Shown piece by piece: positions 1 to 5,733 of a DNA stretch of 5,733 bases. This DNA comes from an uncultured Fidelibacterota bacterium (GTDB lineage Bacteria; Fidelibacterota; Marinisomatia; Marinisomatales; UBA8229). The stretch is taken from positions 1-5,733 of the forward strand of contig CAJXJG010000121.1 of the NCBI GenBank assembly GCA_913054425.1. The letters are read 5' to 3'. Positions within the stretch are counted from its first letter, which is position 1, and each line of letters starts with the position of its first letter. Below the pieces are notes generated by a model. It had not been told where the DNA came from. It did no database searches and saw only the letters and a list, made by a program, of their open reading frames with translations. The position numbers and the translations under genes were made by a program.

Positions 1-1
1 A

Positions 2-292
2 CGCTTAATAAATTTAGGATATGATAATGTGACTGTAAAATGGGGTGATGGTTATAAAGGCTGGGTTGAGCAGGCCCCTTTTGATTGTATTATTGTGACT
101 GCTGCCCCGGACCAAGTCCCAAAAGCTTTGATTGACCAATTAAAAATTAGTGGAAGGATGGTCATCCCTGTAGGAAAATATTATCAAGAACTAAAAGTCA
201 TCACAAAGATTAAGAAGGGAATTGAGGAAGAAAGCATAATTCCTGTGCGTTTTGTTCCCATGGTTCACCCGGAGAAACCCAACTTTCATTAG
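2..292 (+). CDS. pcm: Protein-L-isoaspartate O-methyltransferase, C-terminal part (5' truncated by window edge)
   Basis: This is the last 96 codons of a protein-repair methyltransferase. The enzyme uses S-adenosylmethionine to methylate L-isoaspartyl residues in damaged proteins, in the cytoplasm. The reading frame is open from base 2 to the TAG at 290-292; the start and the SAM-binding motif I lie outside the window. Visible family blocks are LGYDNV, a GDG followed by KGW, then APFDCIIVTAA, the VP..L..QLK segment, GRMVIPVG, and the near-terminal PVRFVPM. These follow the order and spacing known for bacterial Pcm, which is usually a little over 200 residues. The GTG at 29 is an internal valine, not a start, because conserved sequence continues upstream of it. 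A short tail (VHPEKPNFH) follows the last conserved block. The gene converges on the symporter to its right and shows no functional link to the rest of the window. Family identification is firm. Confidence 0.93.
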   Translation, partial: RLINLGYDNVTVKWGDGYKGWVEQAPFDCIIVTAAPDQVPKALIDQLKISGRMVIPVGKYYQELKVITKIKKGIEEESIIPVRFVPMVHPEKPNFH

Positions 293-335
293 AGCTTATA
301 AACAATATTTTTCCTATTTCACGGTTCACAGAAAC

Positions 336-383
336 AAAAAAGCAGGAAGGGAGATTCCAAGGTGATCAAAAGCTGTCTCCTTT
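336..383 (-). terminator. Possible rho-independent terminator of the minus-strand symporter operon
   Basis: Reading the minus strand just after the symporter stop, AAAGGAGA (383-376) can pair with TCTCCCTT (354-347), giving 8 bp including one G-T wobble. A 21-base loop separates the arms. A run of six T follows at 341-336, five bases beyond the stem. Position and orientation suit the end of the minus-strand operon, but the loop is long, the stem is only moderately GC-rich and the T run is not adjacent. No comparable hairpin is seen for the plus-strand methyltransferase that ends at 292. Confidence 0.3.
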
Positions 384-386
384 ATC

Positions 387-1874
387 TCATCTGAATGCTG
401 GTTGATTTTTATTAGTGCCATCCTTAAAAAGGTTACAGGCTCCGATTGCTGCAAAATTGATTATCAATCCCCAGACACCGGCATGAACCCCCCAGGGTTT
501 GGTATCAATCGCCAGCCCAGCCCAGTTCCCGATCATGATGAAAAGCGCCACCGCTGTTCCCAGCAGTATCCCTGTGAGAATAGATCTGGCGGATAGGGAT
601 TTCATGTGTATACCCAGGAAAATGGCGGGAGCGATCTGACACAGGAGTTCCAGCTTAATTTCAAACAATCTCCAGATGGTTTGCGGCAGGGCAATCGCCA
701 GCCACACAGCTCCCGCCATAATAAGCCAGGAAACAATTTTTCCAAACCTTATGAGATGGGACTGGGATGATCCTGGTTTCATTTTTCCGTAGAGATCCTG
801 TGTCACCAGGGAGGAGATTGCCAGCAAGGCGGAGTCAACTGTGGACATTATAGCAGCAACAGCTGCAGAAATAAAAATAACCAATAGCCACGATATGGCA
901 GGGATATTTTGAGCCAGATCGTTCAGCAACAAGAGCGTGATCTGTTCACTTCCCTGGCGATCGAGTCCGGGGATTTGTGCTGCGCCCACAATACCAACGA
1001 TTATCATGAAAAGAGTAGTTACGAGCGGCATAAAAATCATTATCTGGAATGATCGTCTCAGGGTTTTCTCATCCCGGGCAGCGTAGATGCGCTGAATGGC
1101 ATGGGGATAAACTGAAATACCAAAAAAGACAATGACGATAGTACTGAGCCAGAGCCGTTTTCCTTCCCAGTCCGGCGGCTTCCAAAAGTCGGGGTGGATG
1201 GATTTAATCTGCTCAGAGGCATGAGCCAATCCGCCGTACTCTGACTGAATAGTAATGAAAATGAGGAAGACACCCAGGAGCAGAAGTACTCCCTGGATCA
1301 TGTCTGTCCAGGCCACGCTGCGCATTCCTCCCAGGGTCTCGTAAATGACCATAATGAGGGAAAGAACAATGATGCCCTGGGCAAAACTCACTTGACCTCC
1401 GGTAGCGGCAACGATGATAAATCCGATGGCCTTCAGGTTTGTAAGAATATAATTTCCCAAAGCAATAATTGCGATGATAGTTATGGTAACTGTGAGTGCG
1501 TTGGATTGAAATCGATGCTGAATAAAATCTCCCACAGTGATAAAATTATATTTTTTTGAAAGCCGATACAGTTTTGGAGCATAGATAAAATACGCTCCGA
1601 TGATTACCGTCATGAACGTAACAGTAACCAGGGCTGTGAATCCTTCCCGATATGCCCTACCGGAAAAGCCGATGAGGGTGTTGCCGCTGTACTGGGTAGC
1701 ATAAAGGGTGAGGAAGAGAACAAATACTCCCATACCTCTCCCTGCTAAATAGAAGTCCGCCATGGTATTTTCTTTTCGTGCAAATCGTCCCGCAAGGCCA
1801 ATACCAATGAGGGAAAAAAGGTATATCCCCATGCAAATCATCCCGCCGGTACCCAGGAGTGGTTGGGTATCCAT
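387..1874 (-). CDS. Sodium:solute symporter (SSS family), 495 aa
   Basis: Inner-membrane transporter that would couple sodium entry to uptake of an organic solute. At 495 residues and about 13 hydrophobic segments it matches the usual length and topology of SSS/SLC5 proteins. Family hallmarks visible are DFYLAGRGMG (40-49), the first core-helix region ATQYSGNT (59-66) with FSGRAYREG after it, ETLGGMRSVAWTDMIQG (179-195), and AAIMSTVDSALLAISS (340-355). In the last block, S344 and T345 lie where PutP and vSGLT place sodium-site (Na2) hydroxyl residues. The segment YPHAIQRIYAARDEKTLRRS (256-275) recalls the pantothenate and monocarboxylate branches rather than the proline or sugar branches; the substrate cannot be fixed from sequence. 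The ATG at 1874 lies one base after the stop of the small membrane gene upstream, with GGAGAG (1884-1879) four bases before it inside that gene, so translation is probably coupled. The family call is secure and the substrate is unknown. Confidence 0.93.
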   Translation of the reverse strand: MDTQPLLGTGGMICMGIYLFSLIGIGLAGRFARKENTMADFYLAGRGMGVFVLFLTLYATQYSGNTLIGFSGRAYREGFTALVTVTFMTVIIGAYFIYAPKLYRLSKKYNFITVGDFIQHRFQSNALTVTITIIAIIALGNYILTNLKAIGFIIVAATGGQVSFAQGIIVLSLIMVIYETLGGMRSVAWTDMIQGVLLLLGVFLIFITIQSEYGGLAHASEQIKSIHPDFWKPPDWEGKRLWLSTIVIVFFGISVYPHAIQRIYAARDEKTLRRSFQIMIFMPLVTTLFMIIVGIVGAAQIPGLDRQGSEQITLLLLNDLAQNIPAISWLLVIFISAAVAAIMSTVDSALLAISSLVTQDLYGKMKPGSSQSHLIRFGKIVSWLIMAGAVWLAIALPQTIWRLFEIKLELLCQIAPAIFLGIHMKSLSARSILTGILLGTAVALFIMIGNWAGLAIDTKPWGVHAGVWGLIINFAAIGACNLFKDGTNKNQPAFR

Positions 1875-1875
1875 G

Positions 1876-2088
1876 TTACTCTCCAGGCTCCTTTTTCCCG
1901 GAGGACAGGTGCCAATATTTTTTTAAAAGCAGAGCTATTATTATTCCATAACATGCTGTTGCAGCTAATGTATAAAATGCCCATGCTGGAAATCCCCCAA
2001 TTGAAATATCACTCGATTGAGAAAAAAACCATGGAATGGTTGTCAGGAGTATGAGGAAAGAAAGGACGTAGAGTTTGATTCTGGTCAT
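1876..2088 (-). CDS. Small two-helix membrane protein, probable accessory subunit of the adjacent symporter
   Basis: A 70-residue protein with two hydrophobic helices (about 6-22 and 33-56), joined by a short polar loop (SQSSDIS, 23-29) and ending in a charged lysine-rich tail. The second helix opens with GGFPAWAFYTL (31-41). This resembles the 'G-x-P-x-W' start of the second helix in small proteins encoded next to SSS symporters, such as the YhdT partner of pantothenate permease PanF (DUF997) and the DUF3311 or 'symporter small accessory protein' group. That link is family recollection, not a search result. Its TAA is one base before the ATG of the 495-residue symporter, the arrangement expected for a transporter small subunit. 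The ATG at 2088 is the only good start and no clear Shine-Dalgarno sequence precedes it. The opposite-strand reading frame over the same DNA (1863-2054) is judged a shadow. Confidence 0.8.
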   Translation of the reverse strand: MTRIKLYVLSFLILLTTIPWFFSQSSDISIGGFPAWAFYTLAATACYGIIIALLLKKYWHLSSGKKEPGE

Positions 2089-2282
2089 GTCTTAAAGTTA
2101 TTGTCAGATATCTGTGCAGAAAAAGAGAAGATGCGTTGTATTTAGTTTTTATTTCTAAAGTGACCCTGGCACTGGATTATTAGTTTTTATTAAAGAAACT
2201 GATTGGTAATTTTCAAGGATATGAGTCCTGATAATTTCAATATTGAAAATCCTTTTTCAAATATTCTTACCTGGGAGTACCC
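2089..2282. promoter_or_regulatory. Divergent intergenic control region between the two operons
   Basis: This 194-base AT-rich gap lies between two divergently oriented starts, so promoters for both operons must be here or very close. On the plus strand, GATAAT (2230-2235) is a possible -10 element, but no convincing -35 element sits 16-18 bases upstream. No clean promoter was found on the minus strand. GGGAG at 2273-2277, five bases before the ATG at 2283, is a good ribosome binding site for the GH109-type gene. A 10-bp palindrome, CAGATATCTG (2105-2114), lies close to the start of the small membrane gene. No ORF, RNA gene or riboswitch-like structure was recognised. Confidence 0.6.
2235..2248. 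promoter_or_regulatory. Perfect 14-bp palindrome, candidate operator upstream of the GH109-type gene
   Basis: TTTCAATATTGAAA is an uninterrupted perfect palindrome 34 bases before the ATG of the plus-strand operon. It starts at the last base of the possible -10 element GATAAT (2230-2235), so it would cover the transcription start, a classic place for a repressor. The half-site TTTCAA also occurs at 2211-2216 and 2255-2260, the latter in an imperfect copy, TTTCAAATATTC. The DNA is AT-rich, so chance palindromes are likelier than usual. No regulator gene is visible in the window. Confidence 0.35.
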
Positions 2283-3647
2283 ATGAAAATACCAATGAAG
2301 AGAAGAGAATTTATAAAAACTGCTGCAGTTACAGGAGTTGCTGCTGCAATCATGCCAAAAACGTTATTTTCATCTCAAATTGTAAATGAAAGAATAAAAC
2401 TGGGTTTTATCGGTACCGGACTGCGGGGACAGTGGGTCCTTTGGCTGGCAGCGAAGTATCCTGAAGTAGGCATTCCAGCCATTTGTGATATTGATGATGG
2501 CATGATAGAAAGCGCTTTAAAAATCTTGAAAGATGCCGGGAAACCTGAGCCAAAAGTGTATAAAAAGGGTGATGAAGATTTTCGCAATATGATGGCTAAT
2601 GAAGATTTGGATGGAGTGTACATTGCCACTCCCTGGGAATGGCATCATCCCATGGCAATAGCAGCAATGAAACATGGAAATCATGTAGGTACAGAAGTTC
2701 CTGCAGCCCTCACTGTAGAAGATTGCTGGGATTTGGTGAACACTTCCGAAAGAACAGGAAAATTCTGCATGATTATGGAAAATGTCTGTTACCGCAGGGA
2801 TGTCATGGCAGTCTTAAATATGGTACGTGAAGGATTGTTCGGTGAACTTCTTCATTGCCAGGGAGGGTACCAGCATGACCTCCGTCATGTGAAATTCAAT
2901 GATGGAATTCAGCCTTACGGCGGAGGAGTTGAATTTGGTGAAAATGGTTATTCCGAATCGAAATGGAGGACGCAGCATTCTGTGGAGCGGAATGGTGATT
3001 TATACCCCACGCACGGATTAGGACCGGTAAGTACAATGCTGGATATAAACCGGGGGAATAGAATGGTTCACCTTACTTCTACTGCAACGCAATCTCGGGG
3101 ACTTCATAATTATATTGTAAAGCTTGGCGGTAAAGATCATCCCAATTCAAAAGTAGGATTTAAGCTGGGTGATATTGTCACAACAGTAATCAAATGCGCC
3201 AACGGTCAGACCATTATGTTGAGCCATGACACGAATTCCCCCCGTCCCTATAGTTTAAATTTTCGTGTGCAGGGTACAAAGGGAATTTGGATGGTGGACA
3301 ATGATTCCATTTATATTGAAGGGACAAGTCCTGAAGAACACCGCTGGGAACCGGATGAAGAGTATTTGAAGAAATATGATCATCCGCTCTGGAAACGGTT
3401 TGAGGATCAAGCGTCTGGATCCGGCCACGGCGGAATGGATTTTTTCATACTGCGGGCATTTGTAGAATCCATAAAACGGAACGTGTCTCCACCAATTGAT
3501 GTCTATGATGCAGCGAGCATGAGTGTGATATGCCCATTATCTGAAAAATCTATCCGAATGAATAGTGCATCAGTAAGGATACCCGACTTTACCCGTAGAA
3601 AATGGAAAACAAATAAACCAATCTTTGGATTGAACGACGAGGTATAA
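2283..3647 (+). CDS. Tat-exported GH109-family (Gfo/Idh/MocA fold) glycosidase, alpha-N-acetylgalactosaminidase-like
   Basis: A 454-residue protein, close in length to the founding GH109 enzyme NagA of Elizabethkingia, which cleaves alpha-GalNAc by an NAD-dependent oxidation-elimination route. The N-terminus is a twin-arginine signal (KRREFIK at 6-12, then a hydrophobic stretch to about 24), which fits export of a folded, cofactor-loaded enzyme. A Rossmann domain follows with GFIGTGLRG (41-49) and an acidic residue after strand 2 (CDID, 68-71); EVP (138-140) replaces the usual EKP. GH109-like blocks are ENVCYRRDV (166-174), GGYQHDLRH (195-202), DLYPTHGLGPV (239-249), HDTNSPRPYSLN (315-326), HPLWKRFE (367-374), GHGGMDFF (381-388) and DVYDAASMS (406-414). 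Y241, H244 and Y323 keep the spacing I recall for NagA active-site Y225, H228 and Y307. The ATG at 2283 is favoured over Met5 by GGGAG five bases upstream. The family resemblance is strong, but a different sugar, or an oxidoreductase role, remains possible. Confidence 0.88.
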   Translation: MKIPMKRREFIKTAAVTGVAAAIMPKTLFSSQIVNERIKLGFIGTGLRGQWVLWLAAKYPEVGIPAICDIDDGMIESALKILKDAGKPEPKVYKKGDEDFRNMMANEDLDGVYIATPWEWHHPMAIAAMKHGNHVGTEVPAALTVEDCWDLVNTSERTGKFCMIMENVCYRRDVMAVLNMVREGLFGELLHCQGGYQHDLRHVKFNDGIQPYGGGVEFGENGYSESKWRTQHSVERNGDLYPTHGLGPVSTMLDINRGNRMVHLTSTATQSRGLHNYIVKLGGKDHPNSKVGFKLGDIVTTVIKCANGQTIMLSHDTNSPRPYSLNFRVQGTKGIWMVDNDSIYIEGTSPEEHRWEPDEEYLKKYDHPLWKRFEDQASGSGHGGMDFFILRAFVESIKRNVSPPIDVYDAASMSVICPLSEKSIRMNSASVRIPDFTRRKWKTNKPIFGLNDEV

Positions 3648-5381
3648 ATGACACTTTCAAGTCTAGACTGGACCATCGTTGGTGCTTATTTCGCCCTTTC
3701 ATTAATTGTTGGTCTTTGGGTATCAAGACAGGCCGGGAAGGATACAAAATCATTTTTCTTGGCAGGAAGGAACATGCCCTGGTGGCTGTTGGGGGTCAGC
3801 ATGGTGGCGACTACTTTTTCAACCGACACACCAAACCTGGTGACCGATCTTGTTCGACAAAATGGTGTTTCCGGCAACTGGGTATGGTGGGCATTTTTAT
3901 TGACGGGAATGTTAACAGTTTTTGTCTACGCCAAACTATGGCACCGCTCCGGGGTGCTGACAGATATTGAATTTTATGAACTGCGCTACAGCGGAAAGGC
4001 GGCGGCCTTTCTCCGTGGTTTCAGAGCCCTGTATTTAGGATTAGTTTTTAATGTATTGGTCATGGGCGCAGTAAGTCTTGCAGCGGTGAAATTTGGTGAA
4101 ATTGTTCTTGGCTTGCCCGGTTGGAAGACGCTTCTCATTGCCTGTTCCATCACCTTAGCTTATTCTACTCTGGGCGGCCTGAAGGCAGTCATAATTACTG
4201 ACTTTGTTCAATTCACATTGGCTATGGTTGGTTCACTTTGGGGAATGTTTTATATCCTTGGATTACCGGAGATAGGTGGTCTATCCAATCTTATCTCTCA
4301 TGCAAACGTAACCGGTAAACTTTCACTGATCCCCGATATGTCCGATCCAAATGCATGGGTACCGATTTTACTGGTTCCATTGGCGGTGCAGTGGTGGGCA
4401 AGTTATTATCCCGGGGCAGAACCCGGCGGTGGTGGTTATATCGCCCAGCGCATGTTTTCGGCTAAAGATGAATCTCACGCTGTGGGTGCAACATTCTTTT
4501 TCAACGTGGCTCATTATGCCCTGCGCCCCTGGCCCTGGATTTTGATCGCCCTTGCATCTCTAATTGTATTTCCGGAATTAGCGGATATTCAAAAAGCATT
4601 TCCGAATCTTCCAGCCGATAAACTGGGGCACGATGTAGCCTATCCCGCCATGCTTACCTTATTGCCATCTGGTCTTTTGGGGTTAGTTGCCGCATCGCTC
4701 ATTGCCGCGTTTATGAGTACCATGTCCACTCAATTGAATCTCGGCGCCAGTTATTTGGTGAATGATTTTTATCACCGTTTTATGAGACCGGATGCATCCG
4801 AAAAGCAGTTAGTCCAGGCAGGGCGATTATTTACAGTTCTCTCCATTATTTTAGGAGGTGGATTGGGACTCTTACTCACCAGCGCCGGCCAGGCATTTAC
4901 CTTACTTCTTATGATAGGTTCTGGAACGGGACTGATATACATCCTGCGCTGGTTCTGGTGGCGCATCAATGCCTACACCGAGATAGTCGCCATGGTAAGT
5001 TCCATTATCATTGCCGGATATCTTAACTTCGGTGAGTCTACTTTAGAAGGGTGGCAAAAAATTGTGATCGGAGCTGTACTCACTACAATTGTCTGGATTA
5101 TTGCCACATATTTCACACCACCGGATGATGACGAAATTCTCCGGAATTTTGTAAAAAAGGTGAATCCAGGCGGACCCGGTTGGGCTAAATATTCAGATGG
5201 TGTTTCCACAGAACCATGGCCTGTTCCAAATGGAATCCTTTCCATGGTTTTGGGTTGTACCGCTGTGTATGGATTTCTCCTTGGAACAGGCCAATTTATA
5301 TATAGTCAGAATTTTTCAGGCTTGTTTCTCTATGGTGTAGGTGTTGCGGCATCCCTTGGATTATTTAAAACATGGAAATAA
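3648..5381 (+). CDS. Sodium:solute symporter (SSS family), 577 aa, distinct subfamily with C-terminal extension
   Basis: Inner-membrane transporter, probably importing the sugar released by the enzyme encoded just upstream. SSS hallmarks are SFFLAGRNMPWW (35-46), the core-helix block MVATTFSTDTPNLV (52-65), STLGGLKAVIITDFVQF (173-189) and AAFMSTMSTQLNLGASYLVNDFY (353-375). The loop PGAEPGGGGYIAQRMFSAKDE (255-275) is glycine-rich and marks a subfamily different from the 495-residue minus-strand symporter. S357 and T358 occupy the Na2-site positions, but the acidic residue common three positions after the Ser (D347 in the other symporter) is Ser360 here. A hydrophilic segment (about 490-530, with PPDDDE) precedes two more hydrophobic stretches, which accounts for the extra length. 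The ATG follows the preceding TAA with no gap; GAGG at 3639-3642 is the ribosome binding site. The downstream kinase start lies inside its last codons. Family is certain; the sugar substrate is inferred from context. Confidence 0.93.
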   Translation: MTLSSLDWTIVGAYFALSLIVGLWVSRQAGKDTKSFFLAGRNMPWWLLGVSMVATTFSTDTPNLVTDLVRQNGVSGNWVWWAFLLTGMLTVFVYAKLWHRSGVLTDIEFYELRYSGKAAAFLRGFRALYLGLVFNVLVMGAVSLAAVKFGEIVLGLPGWKTLLIACSITLAYSTLGGLKAVIITDFVQFTLAMVGSLWGMFYILGLPEIGGLSNLISHANVTGKLSLIPDMSDPNAWVPILLVPLAVQWWASYYPGAEPGGGGYIAQRMFSAKDESHAVGATFFFNVAHYALRPWPWILIALASLIVFPELADIQKAFPNLPADKLGHDVAYPAMLTLLPSGLLGLVAASLIAAFMSTMSTQLNLGASYLVNDFYHRFMRPDASEKQLVQAGRLFTVLSIILGGGLGLLLTSAGQAFTLLLMIGSGTGLIYILRWFWWRINAYTEIVAMVSSIIIAGYLNFGESTLEGWQKIVIGAVLTTIVWIIATYFTPPDDDEILRNFVKKVNPGGPGWAKYSDGVSTEPWPVPNGILSMVLGCTAVYGFLLGTGQFIYSQNFSGLFLYGVGVAASLGLFKTWK

Positions 5382-5733
5382 GCACTCCAGGTCGAATTTG
5401 TCTTTTTGGTGAGCATCAGGATTACCTTGGTCTACCGGTCATTCCCATGGCTATTTCACTCCGGACCCGGCTAATCGGTAAGAACCGGTCGGACAGCAAA
5501 ATTATTATTAATAAACCGGATTTGAATGAAGAGGAATCCTTTTTATTGGATGAACTGGATTACACAAAACCACGTGATTATTTCAAGAGCGGTGTCAAAA
5601 CATGTTTGGATGAAGGGTTAACTTTCTCACATGGTTTTGAATGTGAGCTCACCAGCGAAATTCCTATAAAAGCTGGGACAGGAAGTTCCTCTGCGGTCAT
5701 GGTAAGCTGGATTCATTTCTTATCACAAGTGGC
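5372..5733 (+). CDS. GHMP-superfamily sugar kinase, galactokinase-like, N-terminal part (3' truncated by window edge)
   Basis: The first 120 codons of a cytoplasmic small-molecule kinase that would phosphorylate a sugar with ATP. The N-terminal motif PGRICLFGEHQDYLG (6-20) matches the galactokinase-type GR-x-N-L-x-GEH-x-DY-x-G signature, with E14, H15 and D17 at the positions that contact the sugar in galactokinases. P98 to A108 (IPIKAGTGSSSA region) is the GHMP phosphate-binding loop. The GEH-x-DY motif argues against mevalonate or homoserine kinase; galactokinase, GalNAc kinase, or a related arabino-, glucurono- or galacturonokinase all remain possible. The ATG at 5372 overlaps the symporter gene by 10 bases. 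An in-frame TAA at 5366-5368 excludes any earlier start, and the next ATG (codon 26) would lose the signature. No Shine-Dalgarno sequence precedes it, so translation probably depends on ribosomes finishing the symporter. The 3' half lies beyond the window. Confidence 0.88.
   Translation, partial: MEISTPGRICLFGEHQDYLGLPVIPMAISLRTRLIGKNRSDSKIIINKPDLNEEESFLLDELDYTKPRDYFKSGVKTCLDEGLTFSHGFECELTSEIPIKAGTGSSSAVMVSWIHFLSQV

Noticed and set aside
29..292. GTG at 29 as the start of a short independent gene
   Set aside because: The conserved methyltransferase block continues upstream in frame to the window edge, so GTG is an internal valine codon.
293..386. Hidden small gene or terminator for the methyltransferase in the convergent gap
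   Set aside because: No start codon with a ribosome binding site leads to a sensible frame in 94 bases, and no plus-strand hairpin followed by a T run is seen.
402..596. Plus-strand 64-codon open frame inside the minus-strand symporter gene
   Set aside because: It lies wholly antisense to a conserved membrane protein, its translation is low-complexity and family-free, and no ribosome binding site precedes it.
1863..2054. Plus-strand 63-codon open frame over the small membrane gene
   Set aside because: The opposite strand carries a convincing two-helix protein coupled to the symporter; this frame shows no recognisable motif.
2105..2114. CAGATATCTG palindrome near the start of the small membrane gene
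   Set aside because: At only 10 bp in AT-rich DNA with no second copy nearby, it is too weak to call an operator on its own; mentioned only in the intergenic entry.
4973..5245. Minus-strand 90-codon open frame inside the 577-residue symporter
   Set aside because: It is a shadow of a conserved transporter in the opposite frame, with no domain pattern.
1..5733. Mobile element, defence system, CRISPR or retroelement signals
   Set aside because: No transposase, integrase, reverse transcriptase, nuclease, direct-repeat array or terminal inverted repeats were found; all sizeable frames are accounted for by repair, transport and sugar-metabolism genes.

Overview
The window looks like bacterial DNA of moderate to low GC, packed with genes. 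The gene set is a Tat-exported Gfo/Idh/MocA-fold glycosidase, sodium:solute symporters and a GHMP sugar kinase. This recalls heterotrophs of the FCB superphylum (Bacteroidota, Ignavibacteriota, Calditrichota, Marinimicrobia). That assignment is an impression from protein style only. No rRNA, tRNA, CRISPR array, insertion sequence or prophage gene is visible.

Layout: (1) The left edge holds the last 96 codons of a protein-L-isoaspartate O-methyltransferase on the + strand. (2) Convergent to it is a two-gene minus-strand operon: a 70-residue two-helix membrane protein followed, one base later, by a 495-residue sodium:solute symporter (SSS family). A weak terminator-like hairpin lies in the 94-base gap between the converging genes. 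(3) A 194-base divergent intergenic region carries a perfect 14-bp palindrome and repeated TTTCAA motifs. (4) To its right is a tightly coupled plus-strand operon. It contains a Tat-signal GH109-type protein related to NAD-dependent alpha-N-acetylgalactosaminidase, then a second SSS symporter from a different subfamily whose ATG directly abuts the previous stop codon. It ends with a GHMP-superfamily, galactokinase-like sugar kinase that overlaps the symporter by 10 bases and is cut by the right edge.

Taken together, the plus-strand operon reads as a sugar-scavenging unit. The exported, cofactor-bearing enzyme would act on a glycoside outside the cytoplasm. The symporter would import the freed sugar with sodium, and the kinase would phosphorylate it in the cytoplasm. 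The substrate may be GalNAc or a related sugar, inferred only from the GH109 resemblance. The minus-strand symporter pair shares the divergent control region and may take up a related or alternative substrate. The families are individually known. What is worth a second look is the three-gene combination with complete translational coupling.
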